Assembly (NCBI GenBank): GCA_016713125.1 | Contig: JADJPT010000001.1 | Coordinates: 372,001-436,000, forward strand | DNA length: 64,000 nt | Direction of reading: 5' to 3' | Source: Betaproteobacteria bacterium | Lineage (GTDB): Bacteria > Pseudomonadota > Gammaproteobacteria > Burkholderiales > SG8-39 | Shown here: in pieces, positions 1 to 8,737 of the stretch | Numbering within the stretch: position 1 is the first letter of the stretch | How the letters are laid out: the number at the start of each line of letters is the position of its first letter | Translations under genes and position numbers: made by a program | Notes under the pieces: model-generated | What the model saw: the letters and a program-made list of their open reading frames with translations, nothing else | What the model was told of the DNA's origin: nothing | Databases searched by the model: none

Positions 1-1
1 G

Positions 2-193
2 CTGGCCGACGTGCTGCCCGGCGCCGGCGGCGCGAGCGGCGCCGCGTCCGGCGGCGGCAACGACGTCCTTAACGCGTTGTTGGCGCTGGGCTACAGCGAG
101 AAGGAAGCCCTGCTGGCGATCAAGGCTCTGCCGGCCGACCTGCCGGTGGCCGACGGCATACGCGCGGCGTTGAAGTCGCTGGCCAGGGCCTAG
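2..193 (+). CDS. ruvA: Holliday junction branch migration protein RuvA (C-terminal fragment)
   Basis: Only the last ~63 codons are present; the gene runs off the left edge of the window. The visible part is a Gly/Ala-rich linker followed by domain III of RuvA, a small three-helix bundle (residues reading NALLALGYSEKEALLAI). In the family this domain contacts RuvB and controls its ATPase, while the missing N-terminal domains bind the four-way junction as a tetramer. The stop lies 13 bases before ruvB, as expected for a ruvAB operon. Identification rests on this short domain plus the adjacent ruvB. Confidence 0.88.
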   Translation: MADVLPGAGGASGAASGGGNDVLNALLALGYSEKEALLAIKALPADLPVADGIRAALKSLARA

Positions 194-206
194 CCCGGAA
201 ATCGCC

Positions 207-1277
<1,071 letters not shown>

Positions 1278-1288
1278 GCGCAGCGCGC

Positions 1289-1699
1289 ATGGGCGCCGCC
1301 GCGCGCCCCTTCCGCCTCCCGGTGCGCGTCTACTACCAGGACACGGACGCCGGGGGCGTGGTGTTCCACGCCCAGTACCTGGCCTTCTTCGAGCGCGCGC
1401 GCACCGAGTTGCTGAATTCCCTGGGCTTCGACCTGGCGCAGCTGGCCGACGAGGGCCGTATACTGTTTCTGGTGCACGAGGCGTGCCTGCGCTATCGCCG
1501 CCCTGCGCGCCTGAACGACCTGCTCAAGGTCAGCGCCGAGGTGGCGAAGCTGGGCCACGCGAGCCTGGTATTCCACCAGCGCGTGGAACGCGCGGGCGAG
1601 TTGCTGGTCGAAGGCGAGGTGACGCTGGCGCTGGCCGACCGCGAGCGGCTGCGGCCGGCGCGCATGCCGGCGGAACTGAAACGATTGCTGCAAGCATAG
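1289..1699 (+). CDS. ybgC: Tol-Pal-associated acyl-CoA thioesterase YbgC
   Basis: Single hotdog-fold 4-hydroxybenzoyl-CoA-thioesterase-like protein of 136 residues, the usual size. The active-site loop reads YYQDTDAGGVVFHAQYL, with the catalytic aspartate at residue 18 and the conserved HAQYL helix start. In enterobacteria YbgC hydrolyses acyl-CoAs and is tied to phospholipid metabolism and the Tol-Pal complex, although it is cytoplasmic and dispensable for Tol function. It is the first gene of the tol cluster, 21 bases before tolQ. Confidence 0.94.
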   Translation: MGAAARPFRLPVRVYYQDTDAGGVVFHAQYLAFFERARTELLNSLGFDLAQLADEGRILFLVHEACLRYRRPARLNDLLKVSAEVAKLGHASLVFHQRVERAGELLVEGEVTLALADRERLRPARMPAELKRLLQA

Positions 1700-1720
1700 A
1701 AAAACGAGAACCCGACGACG

Positions 1721-2404
1721 ATGAACGTGACCCAGGACCTAGAAATCTGGACGCTGGTCTCCAACGCCAGCCTGGTGGTGAAGTTCGTGATGCTGTTGCT
1801 GCTGGGCGTGTCGTTCATGAGCTGGCTGTTCATCTTCCGCAAGATGTTCGCCATCCGCCGCGCGCGCAGCCAGACCGAGACCTTCGAGCGCGAATTCTGG
1901 GGCGGCAACGACCTGAACGCGCTGTACCAGGGCGCGGTGAACAATCGCCATACCATCGGCAGCCTGGAGCGCATCTTCGAGTCCGGATTCCGCGAGTTCG
2001 CCAAGCTGCGCGGCCAGCGCGGCACCGATCCGAGCACCATGGTCGACGGCGCGCGCCGCGCCATGCGCGCCACCTACCAGCGCGAGATGGACATGCTCGA
2101 GAGCCATCTGGCGTTCCTTGCCTCGGTCGGTTCGGTCAGTCCCTATGTGGGCCTGTTCGGCACCGTGTGGGGCAGCATGCACGCCTTCAGGAGCCTGGCG
2201 AACGTGCAGCAGGCCACGCTCGCGCAGGTCGCTCCCGGCATCGCCGAAGCGCTGATCGCCACGGCGATCGGACTGTTCGCGGCGATCCCCGCGGTGGTGG
2301 CCTACAACCGCTTCTCCCACGACATCGACCGGCTGGCGATCCGCTTCGAGAGTTTCATGGAGGAGTTCTCGAACATCCTGCAGCGACAGACCGTCCGGCA
2401 ATGA
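1721..2404 (+). CDS. tolQ: Tol-Pal system proton channel subunit TolQ
   Basis: Inner-membrane MotA/TolQ/ExbB-family protein of 227 residues. Three hydrophobic segments are visible (about residues 18-40, 128-152 and 170-195), with the large cytoplasmic loop between the first and second. The segment VGSVSPYVGLFGTVWG marks the second helix and the pore motif region. With TolR it forms the proton-motive-force-driven motor that energises TolA for outer-membrane constriction at division. Its stop overlaps an ATG (ATGA at 2401-2404) that would be a natural tolR start but is out of frame with TolR as sequenced. Confidence 0.96.
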   Translation: MNVTQDLEIWTLVSNASLVVKFVMLLLLGVSFMSWLFIFRKMFAIRRARSQTETFEREFWGGNDLNALYQGAVNNRHTIGSLERIFESGFREFAKLRGQRGTDPSTMVDGARRAMRATYQREMDMLESHLAFLASVGSVSPYVGLFGTVWGSMHAFRSLANVQQATLAQVAPGIAEALIATAIGLFAAIPAVVAYNRFSHDIDRLAIRFESFMEEFSNILQRQTVRQ

Positions 2405-2444
2405 TGCATCAGCCCCGCTTCCCAACCCGAACCTGAACCGGTCC

Positions 2445-2870
2445 GTGCCTTTACATCGAAAACGCGCGCCGATGAGCGAGATCAACGTCGTGCCCTACAT
2501 CGACGTGATGCTGGTGCTGCTGGTGATCTTCATGGTGACCGCACCGCTGGTGACCCCGGGGGTGGTGGACCTGCCTTCGGTCGGCAAGTCCTCGCAGGCT
2601 CCGGCCACGCCTCTGGAGGTGATCATCAAGGAAGACCTGAGCGTGGTGGTACGCGACCGCGATGCCAAGGGCGCGGTGCAGGAGGAGCGGCGCATCGCCA
2701 AGGGCGAACTCGCGGCCATCGTCAAGGCCAAGCAGGCCCGCAATCCGGACCAGCCGGTGGTGATCTCGGCCGACAAGAGCGTGCGCTACGAGGCGGTGCT
2801 CAACGTCATGGACGAGCTGCAGAAGCAGGCGGTCAAGCGGGTCGGCCTGTCGGTGAAGCCGGCGCAGTAG
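2445..2870 (+). CDS. tolR: Tol-Pal system protein TolR (5' end uncertain)
   Basis: ExbD/TolR family: one N-terminal transmembrane helix with the proton-relay aspartate (INVVPYIDVMLVLLVIF) followed by a periplasmic domain ending in YEAVLNVMDELQ. Annotated from GTG 2445; ATG 2472 would start just before the conserved block and would be short. The ATG that overlaps the tolQ stop at 2401 opens a frame that ends after 11 codons, while the correct frame is open across the same stretch, so a one-base error or shift near 2405-2440 is likely. It stops 7 bases before tolA. Confidence 0.9.
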   Translation: MPLHRKRAPMSEINVVPYIDVMLVLLVIFMVTAPLVTPGVVDLPSVGKSSQAPATPLEVIIKEDLSVVVRDRDAKGAVQEERRIAKGELAAIVKAKQARNPDQPVVISADKSVRYEAVLNVMDELQKQAVKRVGLSVKPAQ

Positions 2871-2877
2871 GGGTGCG

Positions 2878-3666
2878 ATGACGGCCGCGGCGATCCACCT
2901 GCATTTCGACCGTGAGCAGCAGGGCTGGCTCGCTTCGGTACTGCTGGCGGCCGCCATCCACCTGCTGCTGTTCGCGGTGCTGTTCTTCGGCGTGCGCTGG
3001 CAGTCGCGGGCTCCCGACACGATCTCGGTCGAGTTGTGGGTGCCGCCGGCACAGGTGGCCGAGCGCGTCGAGCCGCGTCCCGAGCCCAGGCCGGAGCCAC
3101 CGGTCGTGGCGCCGCCGAAACCCGAACCGCCTGCGCCCAAGCCGGAGCCCAGGGTCGAGTTGCCCAAGCCCGACATCGCCGTCAAGGACAAGCCCAAACC
3201 CAAGCCCAAGCCGGAGGTCAAGCCCAAACCCGAGCCGGCCAAACCCGCACCTGTCGTGAAGCCCCGACAGGAGGACGTGCGCAAGAAATTCAGCGAGGAA
3301 CTTGCGCGCGAGCAGAGCGCTCTAAAGGCCGATCAGGAGCGCAAGGCCCTGCAGGACATGCTGGCGCGCGATGCCGCTTCGGCGCAGCAGAAGGCGCTGG
3401 CCGGGTATACGGACAAAATACGCGGCAAGATCAAGGGCAACATCGTGCTGCCGCAGGACATCAAGGGCAACCCTGAGGCGGTCTTCGAGGTCGTGCAATT
3501 GCCTACTGGGCAGGTATTGAACGTGAAACTGAAGAAATCCAGCGGGCATCGCGGCTACGACGAGGCGGTGGAACGCGCGATCCTCAAATCGGATCCGTTG
3601 CCCAAGCCCGACAGTCCGAATCAGTTCCAGCGTACGCTGGAACTGAAGTTCAAGCCGCAGGAATGA
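2878..3666 (+). CDS. tolA: Cell envelope integrity protein TolA
   Basis: Periplasm-spanning linker of the Tol-Pal machine. One N-terminal transmembrane segment (about residues 19-40) is followed by a long Pro/Glu/Lys-rich stretch (about 60-125, repeated KPKPKPEP-like units), an Ala/Gln/Lys helical region, and a TonB-like C-terminal domain (about 175-262, with QVLNVKLKKSSG and YDEAVERAI). At 262 residues it is short for TolA but typical of betaproteobacteria, where a Pro-rich linker replaces the long Ala-rich helix. It sits between tolR and tolB on the same strand. Confidence 0.94.
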   Translation: MTAAAIHLHFDREQQGWLASVLLAAAIHLLLFAVLFFGVRWQSRAPDTISVELWVPPAQVAERVEPRPEPRPEPPVVAPPKPEPPAPKPEPRVELPKPDIAVKDKPKPKPKPEVKPKPEPAKPAPVVKPRQEDVRKKFSEELAREQSALKADQERKALQDMLARDAASAQQKALAGYTDKIRGKIKGNIVLPQDIKGNPEAVFEVVQLPTGQVLNVKLKKSSGHRGYDEAVERAILKSDPLPKPDSPNQFQRTLELKFKPQE

Positions 3667-3690
3667 TGCGAGATGGCGGACTCCCTCCGC

Positions 3691-3696
3691 TATAAT
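3691..3696 (+). promoter_or_regulatory. Perfect -10 hexamer upstream of tolB
   Basis: A consensus TATAAT lies between the tolA stop and the proposed tolB start. Transcription from it would start near 3703 and give a leader of about 27 bases carrying the AAGGA ribosome-binding site at 3717-3721. I see no good -35 hexamer at the expected distance, so promoter activity is plausible but unproven. It could give tolB-pal-cpoB extra transcription. Confidence 0.4.
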
Positions 3697-3729
3697 CGAC
3701 GCTTCGATAGACAAGCAAGGATCACAAGC

Positions 3730-5010
3730 TTGTTCAAGCCTCGTCTGTCCCTCTTCGCGCTGGCGCTGTTCCTGTTCTGCAGCGGCGCGCTCGCGCAACT
3801 GTCCATCGAGATCACCGGTGGCGGCGGCAATCGCATCCCCATCGCCGTGCTGCCCTTCACGGGAGAAGGCGCGGTGCCGCCCGGCATCTCCGGGATCGTG
3901 CGCGCCGACCTCGAGCGCAGCGGCCTGTTCCGCGCCATCGAAGCGCCGGCCGGCACGCCCGCCTCGACCGAAACCAGCAATGTGAACTTCCCGGAGTGGC
4001 GCTCGCGCCTGGCCGACGCGCTGGTGCAGGGCAGTGTCGCAGTCATGCCCGACGGTCGTTTCGAGGTGCGCTTCCGGCTCTACGACGTGGTCAAGCAGCA
4101 GGCGCTGGGCGGCGTGGCCTACACGCTGACCAAGAACCAGGTGCGCGCCACCGCGCATCGCATCTCCGATTACGTGTACGAGAAGCTGACCGGGGAACGC
4201 GGCGTGTTCAGCACGCGCATCGCTTACGTGGTCAAGCGCGGCCCGCGCTACGAGCTGCAGATCGCCGACGCCGACGGCGGCGGCGAGGAGACCGCGCTGG
4301 CTTCGTTCGAGCCCATCATTTCGCCGGCCTGGTCGCCGGACGGGCGGCGCCTGGCCTACGTCTCCTTCGAGAGCAAGAAGCCGGTGGTGTATGTGCACTC
4401 GCTGCAGACCGGGCAGCGGCAGGTGGCGGCCAATTTCAAGGGATCCAATTCGGCGCCAGCCTGGGCACCGGACGGCTCGCGGCTGGTGGTCTCTCTGTCG
4501 CGCGAGGGCGGTTCGCAGCTTTACTCCGTGAGTCCGGACGGCAGCGGCGTGCGCCGGCTGACCAGCAGCTCCTCGATCGACACCGAGCCGGTGTTCTCGC
4601 GTGACGGGCAGTTCGTGTACTTCACCTCGGACCGCGGCGGCAGCCCGCAGATCTATCGCATGCCCGCCAATGGCGGCGAGGCGCAGCGCGTGACCTTCGA
4701 CGGTACCTATAACGTGTCGCCGCGCGTTTCGCCGGACGGCAAGAGCCTGGCCTATATCGCGCGCAACGGCGGCAAGTATCAGGTGGCGCTGCTTGACCTG
4801 GGATCCCGCCAGGTGCAGATCCTGACCGACAGCGACAAGGACGAATCGCCGAGTTTTTCGCCCAATGGACGCATGATCCTGCTGGCCACCGTGGTCGGCG
4901 GACGTGGCGTGCTGTCGGCGGTTTCGGCGGACGGGCGCGTGAAGCAGCGGCTCACCACCTCTGGCGGCGACGTACGGGAACCAGCCTGGGGCCCGTTCAT
5001 CAAGGAATAA
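3730..5010 (+). CDS. tolB: Tol-Pal system beta-propeller protein TolB
   Basis: Periplasmic partner of Pal and TolA. I choose TTG 3730 because AAGGA (3717-3721) sits 8 bases upstream and the protein then begins with a clean signal peptide (FKPRLSLFALALFLFCSGALA, cleaved before QLSIEITGGG). An ATG at 3673 is in frame but would put 19 polar residues ahead of it. The N-terminal domain is about 130 residues. It is followed by a WD40-like six-blade propeller, seen as repeated PAWSPDG, PVFSRDG, PRVSPDG and PSFSPNG motifs. Pal follows 14 bases downstream. Confidence 0.94.
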   Translation: MFKPRLSLFALALFLFCSGALAQLSIEITGGGGNRIPIAVLPFTGEGAVPPGISGIVRADLERSGLFRAIEAPAGTPASTETSNVNFPEWRSRLADALVQGSVAVMPDGRFEVRFRLYDVVKQQALGGVAYTLTKNQVRATAHRISDYVYEKLTGERGVFSTRIAYVVKRGPRYELQIADADGGGEETALASFEPIISPAWSPDGRRLAYVSFESKKPVVYVHSLQTGQRQVAANFKGSNSAPAWAPDGSRLVVSLSREGGSQLYSVSPDGSGVRRLTSSSSIDTEPVFSRDGQFVYFTSDRGGSPQIYRMPANGGEAQRVTFDGTYNVSPRVSPDGKSLAYIARNGGKYQVALLDLGSRQVQILTDSDKDESPSFSPNGRMILLATVVGGRGVLSAVSADGRVKQRLTTSGGDVREPAWGPFIKE

Positions 5011-5024
5011 AAGGGAGGACTGCG

Positions 5025-5603
5025 ATGCGTACGATCTGGAGAGGAATCCTGGCAGCGGGCGCCACGGTGCTGGTGGTGGGCTGTTCGAGCACACCGACGG
5101 CCGAACAGGAGGCTGCGGCGGTAGAGGACCGCAAGCCGGATGCGACCACGGCCAAACCGGGCGCGGATACCCAGCCGATCGGGCAAAAGCCGGTCACCGG
5201 CGTTGACCTCACGTCGAAAAAGCCCGCCACCGGGTTCGCCGTGCTGAAGGACCCCAACAACATCCTGTCCAAACGCTCGGTCTACTTCGACTACGACAGC
5301 TTCACGGTCAAGGACGAGTTCAAGTCCCTGGTCGAGGCCCACGCGCGCTTCCTTCGCGACAACCCGACGGCGAAGATGCTGATCCAGGGCAACACCGACG
5401 AGCGCGGCAGCCGCGAGTACAACCTGGCACTGGGCCAGAAGCGCGCCGATGCGCTGCGCAAGATGCTCACGCTGCTGGGCGCCAAGGACGAGCAGATCGA
5501 GGCCGTCAGCCTGGGCGAGGAGAAGCCCAAGTCGCAGGGCGCCGATGAGCAGTCCTACGCGCAGAATCGCCGCGACGACATGCTGTACTCCGGCGAGTTC
5601 TGA
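5025..5603 (+). CDS. pal: Peptidoglycan-associated lipoprotein Pal
   Basis: Outer-membrane lipoprotein that anchors the envelope to peptidoglycan and is recruited by TolB/TolA. The signal peptide ends in a lipobox (LVVGC, lipidated Cys at residue 20). A linker rich in Ala, Thr and Pro follows, then a C-terminal OmpA-like domain (about residues 85-190) with FDYDSF, NTDERGSREYN and LGQKRADALR, the peptidoglycan-binding signature. A strong GGGAGGA ribosome-binding site lies 5-12 bases before the ATG. The stop overlaps the cpoB start. Confidence 0.97.
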   Translation: MRTIWRGILAAGATVLVVGCSSTPTAEQEAAAVEDRKPDATTAKPGADTQPIGQKPVTGVDLTSKKPATGFAVLKDPNNILSKRSVYFDYDSFTVKDEFKSLVEAHARFLRDNPTAKMLIQGNTDERGSREYNLALGQKRADALRKMLTLLGAKDEQIEAVSLGEEKPKSQGADEQSYAQNRRDDMLYSGEF

Positions 5604-6409
5604 TGCGGGGCTTGCGAACAATGCCGCGGGCGCGTGCTTTCCGCCTTGCCGCGTTGTGCGCGGTTGCGCTGCTCGCCTTCGCGCCGGGCGCGCAGGCCGG
5701 GATGTTCGACGACGAGGAGGCGCGCGCGCGCATCGAGCAGCTCAGGAAGCAGTACGAGGCCAATCGCACGGTGATCGACGAGCGCCTGGGCAGGATCGAG
5801 GCCGAGGTGCGTGACCGGCGGGCGCTGGTGGACCTGGCCAACCAGATCGAGGGCCTGAAGGGTGACATCGCGCGCATGCGCGGCCAGGTCGAGGTGCTGC
5901 TGAACCAGGCGGAAACCGCCGACAAGCGCCAGAAGGACCTCTACCTCGACATAGACACGCGCCTGCGCAAACTCGAGCAGGCGCGCGAGCAGGCGGCCGT
6001 CGGCGACAAGCCCGCGGCGCCGCCCGCCGAAGTGGCGGCGGCCGAAACCAAGGCCTATGAGGCGGCGCTGAACCAGTTCAAGCTCGGCAACTATCCGCTG
6101 GCCATTTCGGCCTTCCAGGGTTTCATGGTGACCTACCCGTCCAGTCCGCTGGCACCTTCCGCGCAGTACTGGATAGGCAACGCCCACTATGCGCAGCGCG
6201 ACTACAAGAACTCGATCGCCGCGCAGCAGAAGGTGCTTTCAGGCTGGCCGGACAACGCCAAGGCGCCGGACGCGCTGCTTAACATCGCCACGTCCCAGGA
6301 AGCCATGGGCGACCGGCGCGGCGCGCAGAAGACGCTGGAAGGGTTGCTGACGCGCTTTCCCGGCAGCCCAGCCGCGGCCTCGGCCAAGCAGAGACTGCAG
6401 AAGAGGTGA
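5603..6409 (+). CDS. cpoB: Cell division coordinator CpoB (YbgF)
   Basis: Periplasmic protein that links peptidoglycan synthesis to Tol-driven outer-membrane constriction. A signal peptide ends near AQAG (about residue 33). A coiled-coil segment (about 40-125) is followed by a TPR domain (about 145-268) with YEAALNQFKLGNYPLAISAF and two further TPR-like helix pairs. The start overlaps the pal stop (TGATG), which suggests translational coupling. The stop overlaps the queC GTG. Confidence 0.94.
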   Translation: MRGLRTMPRARAFRLAALCAVALLAFAPGAQAGMFDDEEARARIEQLRKQYEANRTVIDERLGRIEAEVRDRRALVDLANQIEGLKGDIARMRGQVEVLLNQAETADKRQKDLYLDIDTRLRKLEQAREQAAVGDKPAAPPAEVAAAETKAYEAALNQFKLGNYPLAISAFQGFMVTYPSSPLAPSAQYWIGNAHYAQRDYKNSIAAQQKVLSGWPDNAKAPDALLNIATSQEAMGDRRGAQKTLEGLLTRFPGSPAAASAKQRLQKR

Positions 6410-7101
6410 GCATCCCGGCCTGCGGCGAGGCGCCGAAGGCGGTGGTGCTGCTTTCGGGCGGGCTCGATTCCGCCACCACCCTGGCCTGGGCGCTGCGCGA
6501 GGGCTACACCTGCCATTGCCTGTCGGTCGACTACGGGCAGCGCCATCGCGCAGAACTCTCGGCAGCCAGCGTTCTGGCCGGACAACTGGGCGCCACGTCG
6601 CACAAGGTCGTGCGCCTGGACCTTTCGGTGTTCGGCGGTTCGGCACTGACCGACGCGAGCGTCGCGGTCCCCACCGACGGCGTAAAGGCCGGCATCCCCG
6701 TGACTTACGTGCCGGCGCGCAACACCATCCTGCTGTCGCTGGCCTTGGGCTGGGCGGAGGTGCTCGGCGCGCAGCACATCTTCGTCGGCGCCAACGCAGT
6801 CGACTACTCGGGCTATCCGGACTGCCGGCCGGAATACCTGCGTGCCTTCGGGGCCATGGCCAACCTCGCCACCAAGGCCGCGATCGAGGGTCGGCGCATC
6901 GAGGTGCTCGGGCCTCTGGTGTCGCTGTCCAAGGCCGAGATCGTCAAACTGGCGATCGAGCTCGGCGTCGAGCCCGCGCAAACCGTGACCTGCTACCAGC
7001 CGGACGCCGAAGGCCGCGCCTGCGGCGTCTGCGACGCCTGCCGAATTCGACGGGCCGGCTTCGAGGCGGCCGGACTGACGGACAGCACGCGTTACCGCTA
7101 A
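6406..7101 (+). CDS. queC: 7-cyano-7-deazaguanine synthase QueC
   Basis: Converts 7-carboxy-7-deazaguanine to preQ0 with ATP and ammonia in the queuosine tRNA-modification pathway. The ATP-pyrophosphatase loop SGGLDS is at residues 17-22. The zinc site is Cys196, Cys206, Cys209 and Cys212. At 231 residues the length is normal. The GTG start overlaps the cpoB stop by 4 bases, an arrangement common next to tol-pal in betaproteobacteria. No other queuosine gene is in the window. Confidence 0.96.
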   Translation: MSIPACGEAPKAVVLLSGGLDSATTLAWALREGYTCHCLSVDYGQRHRAELSAASVLAGQLGATSHKVVRLDLSVFGGSALTDASVAVPTDGVKAGIPVTYVPARNTILLSLALGWAEVLGAQHIFVGANAVDYSGYPDCRPEYLRAFGAMANLATKAAIEGRRIEVLGPLVSLSKAEIVKLAIELGVEPAQTVTCYQPDAEGRACGVCDACRIRRAGFEAAGLTDSTRYR

Positions 7102-7111
7102 GCTTGCGCGC

Positions 7112-8230
7112 ATGAACGAGCTTACGCCCGCGCAACTCGTGCCCTATGTCCTGAGCGGCGCGTTCCTGCTTTCCTTCGTGTTCGGCGCGGTCGGCAACAA
7201 GACCAGCTTCTGCACCATGGGTGCGGTCGCCGACTGGGTGAACATGGGTGATACCGGGCGCATGCGCATGTGGGTGTTGGCCATCGCCGTGGCCATACTC
7301 GGCGCCAATGCCTTGCATCTGACGGGCCTGGTCGATCTGTCCAAGTCCATCTACCAGAGCAGGAATTTCACCTGGCTGTCGTATCTGGCCGGCGGCTTCG
7401 CCTTCGGTGCGGGCATGACGCTCGCCTCGGGCTGCGGCTCCAAGACGCTGATCCGCATCGGTGGCGGCAACCTGAAGTCGCTGGTGGTGTTCCTGGTGAT
7501 CGGCATCTCGGCCTACATGACGCTGCGCGGCCTGTTCGGCGCATTTCGCGCCGGCGTGCTCGATGCAGCGGCCGTGACGCTGGCGAGCGGGCAGGACCTT
7601 CCCTCGCTGCTGGCCGGGCCCCTGGGGCTGCCCAAGTCCGGCCTTGTCCCTGGCCTGGCGCTGCTGATCGCCGTGCCGCTGCTGGCCTGGGTGTTCGCCA
7701 GCCGCGATTTCCGCTGCAATCCGGATTACCTGCTGGGCGGCGTGGTGACCGGCCTGGTGGCCGTGGGCGCATGGTATGTGAGTGGCCATGTCGGCCATGT
7801 CGCCGAGCATCCAGACACGCTGGAGGAGGCATTCGTGGCCACCAGCAGCGGTCGCATGGAGGCTTTCAGTTTTGTGGCCCCGCTGGCCTACACGCTCGAG
7901 TACCTGATGCTGTGGACGGACAAGTCGCGCACGATCACCTTCGGCATCGCTTCGGTGGCCGGCGTGATCGCCGGTTCGGCCGCATACGCGCTGGCGGCCG
8001 GGAAGTTCCGCTGGGAGGGCTTTCGCGACGCCGAGGATACGGCGAACCACCTGGTCGGCGGCGTGCTGATGGGTTTTGGCGGCGTCACGGCGCTGGGTTG
8101 CACCATAGGCCAGGGCCTGTCCGGGCTTTCCACCCTGGCGCTGGGCTCGCTGCTGGCCTTTGCGGCCATGGTGGCAGGCTCGGTCTGCGCTCTGAAGTAC
8201 CAGTATTGGCGGCTGATGCGGGAGGAGTAA
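7112..8230 (+). CDS. YeeE/YedE (TsuA-like) sulfur-compound membrane transporter
   Basis: Multi-pass inner-membrane protein of 372 residues with about nine to ten hydrophobic segments. The cysteine-containing motifs of the YeeE/YedE family are present: TSFCTMG near residue 35, ASGCGSK near 110 and ALGCTIGQGLSG near 330. In TsuA these cysteines relay thiosulfate through the channel, so uptake of thiosulfate or a related sulfur group is the likely role. The substrate is inferred from the family. No TusA/TsuB-like partner gene is adjacent. It begins 10 bases after queC and may be cotranscribed. Confidence 0.85.
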   Translation: MNELTPAQLVPYVLSGAFLLSFVFGAVGNKTSFCTMGAVADWVNMGDTGRMRMWVLAIAVAILGANALHLTGLVDLSKSIYQSRNFTWLSYLAGGFAFGAGMTLASGCGSKTLIRIGGGNLKSLVVFLVIGISAYMTLRGLFGAFRAGVLDAAAVTLASGQDLPSLLAGPLGLPKSGLVPGLALLIAVPLLAWVFASRDFRCNPDYLLGGVVTGLVAVGAWYVSGHVGHVAEHPDTLEEAFVATSSGRMEAFSFVAPLAYTLEYLMLWTDKSRTITFGIASVAGVIAGSAAYALAAGKFRWEGFRDAEDTANHLVGGVLMGFGGVTALGCTIGQGLSGLSTLALGSLLAFAAMVAGSVCALKYQYWRLMREE

Positions 8231-8275
8231 CGGCGAACCCCGGAGACGCAAGCCGGCCCTTGCCGTTCGGTTTCG

Positions 8276-8304
8276 TTGACGCGGCCCGCGCCAGAAAGTA
8301 GAAT
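8276..8304 (+). promoter_or_regulatory. Sigma-70-type promoter of tRNA-Lys
   Basis: TTGACG (8276-8281), a 17-base spacer, then TAGAAT (8299-8304). Both hexamers match the consensus at five of six positions and the spacing is ideal. Transcription would start near 8311, 8 bases before the mature tRNA. Confidence 0.8.
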
Positions 8305-8318
8305 CCGGCCTCTTTTTT

Positions 8319-8394
8319 GGGTCGTTAGCTCAGCTGGTAGAGCAGCGGACTTTTAATCCGTTGGTCGGCGGTTCGAATCCGCCACGGCCTACCA
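8319..8394 (+). tRNA. tRNA-Lys (anticodon TTT)
   Basis: Full cloverleaf with encoded CCA. The acceptor stem GGGTCGT pairs with ACGGCCT, the anticodon arm is GCGGA-CTTTTAA-TCCGT with anticodon TTT at 8352-8354, and the T arm reads GGCGG-TTCGAAT-CCGCC. The first acceptor pair is G1:U72 and there is a U4:G69 wobble, where the E. coli gene has Watson-Crick pairs. It is flanked by its own promoter and terminator and so is probably a single-gene unit. Confidence 0.95.
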
Positions 8395-8401
8395 AATTCG
8401 A

Positions 8402-8433
8402 AGGGCCTAGCAGTGATGCTAGGCCCTTTTTTT
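8402..8433 (+). terminator. Rho-independent terminator after tRNA-Lys
   Basis: An 11-base-pair perfect stem, AGGGCCTAGCA / TGCTAGGCCCT, with a GTGA loop, followed directly by a seven-T run ending at 8433. It starts 8 bases after the tRNA. Confidence 0.93.
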
Positions 8434-8461
8434 ATCGACGCGCGCATGGAGGCGGTTGGCA

Positions 8462-8635
8462 ATGGACATGACGGCCGATGAGGTGAAGCAGTTCTGGCGG
8501 GACTATTGCCAGCGCAGGAAAATCGACGCGCAGATCGTCGCGCGCGGCGAGGCCAAGATCGCGGAAGATCCGGATTTCTGGGCCGACCAGACCATGCAGG
8601 ACCTGCTGGATCTGCTGAACGGCAAACAGCCCTGA
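8462..8635 (+). CDS. Small conserved-looking hypothetical protein (57 aa)
   Basis: Short, highly charged protein with no recognised domain. The case for it being real is a strong GGAGG ribosome-binding site at 8448-8452, 9 bases before the ATG, and a normal soluble helical composition (segments EVKQFWRDYCQRRK and MQDLLDLLNGK). It lies just after the tRNA-Lys terminator and 102 bases before the aminotransferase. Its function is unknown. A shadow frame on the opposite strand is less convincing. Confidence 0.62.
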   Translation: MDMTADEVKQFWRDYCQRRKIDAQIVARGEAKIAEDPDFWADQTMQDLLDLLNGKQP

Positions 8636-8737
8636 GGCGGGTCTGAGCGTAACCGGGCCAGCGGAAGTCCTGCGGGCTTCGCGCCGCAATGTCCGGACGC
8701 AGCGGGTAAACTGCACGGACGTTCCCGGGCCAGTGCA

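Noticed and set aside
3090..3260. Tandem short repeat of CCCAAG/CCCGAG-like units, considered as a non-coding repeat
   Set aside because: It is the Pro/Lys/Glu linker of TolA; a low-complexity coding region.
3322..5094. 590-codon open frame on the minus strand across tolA-tolB-pal
   Set aside because: It mirrors three well-conserved plus-strand genes; its composition (His/Gln/Arg/Ala-rich) is that of an antisense shadow in GC-rich DNA.
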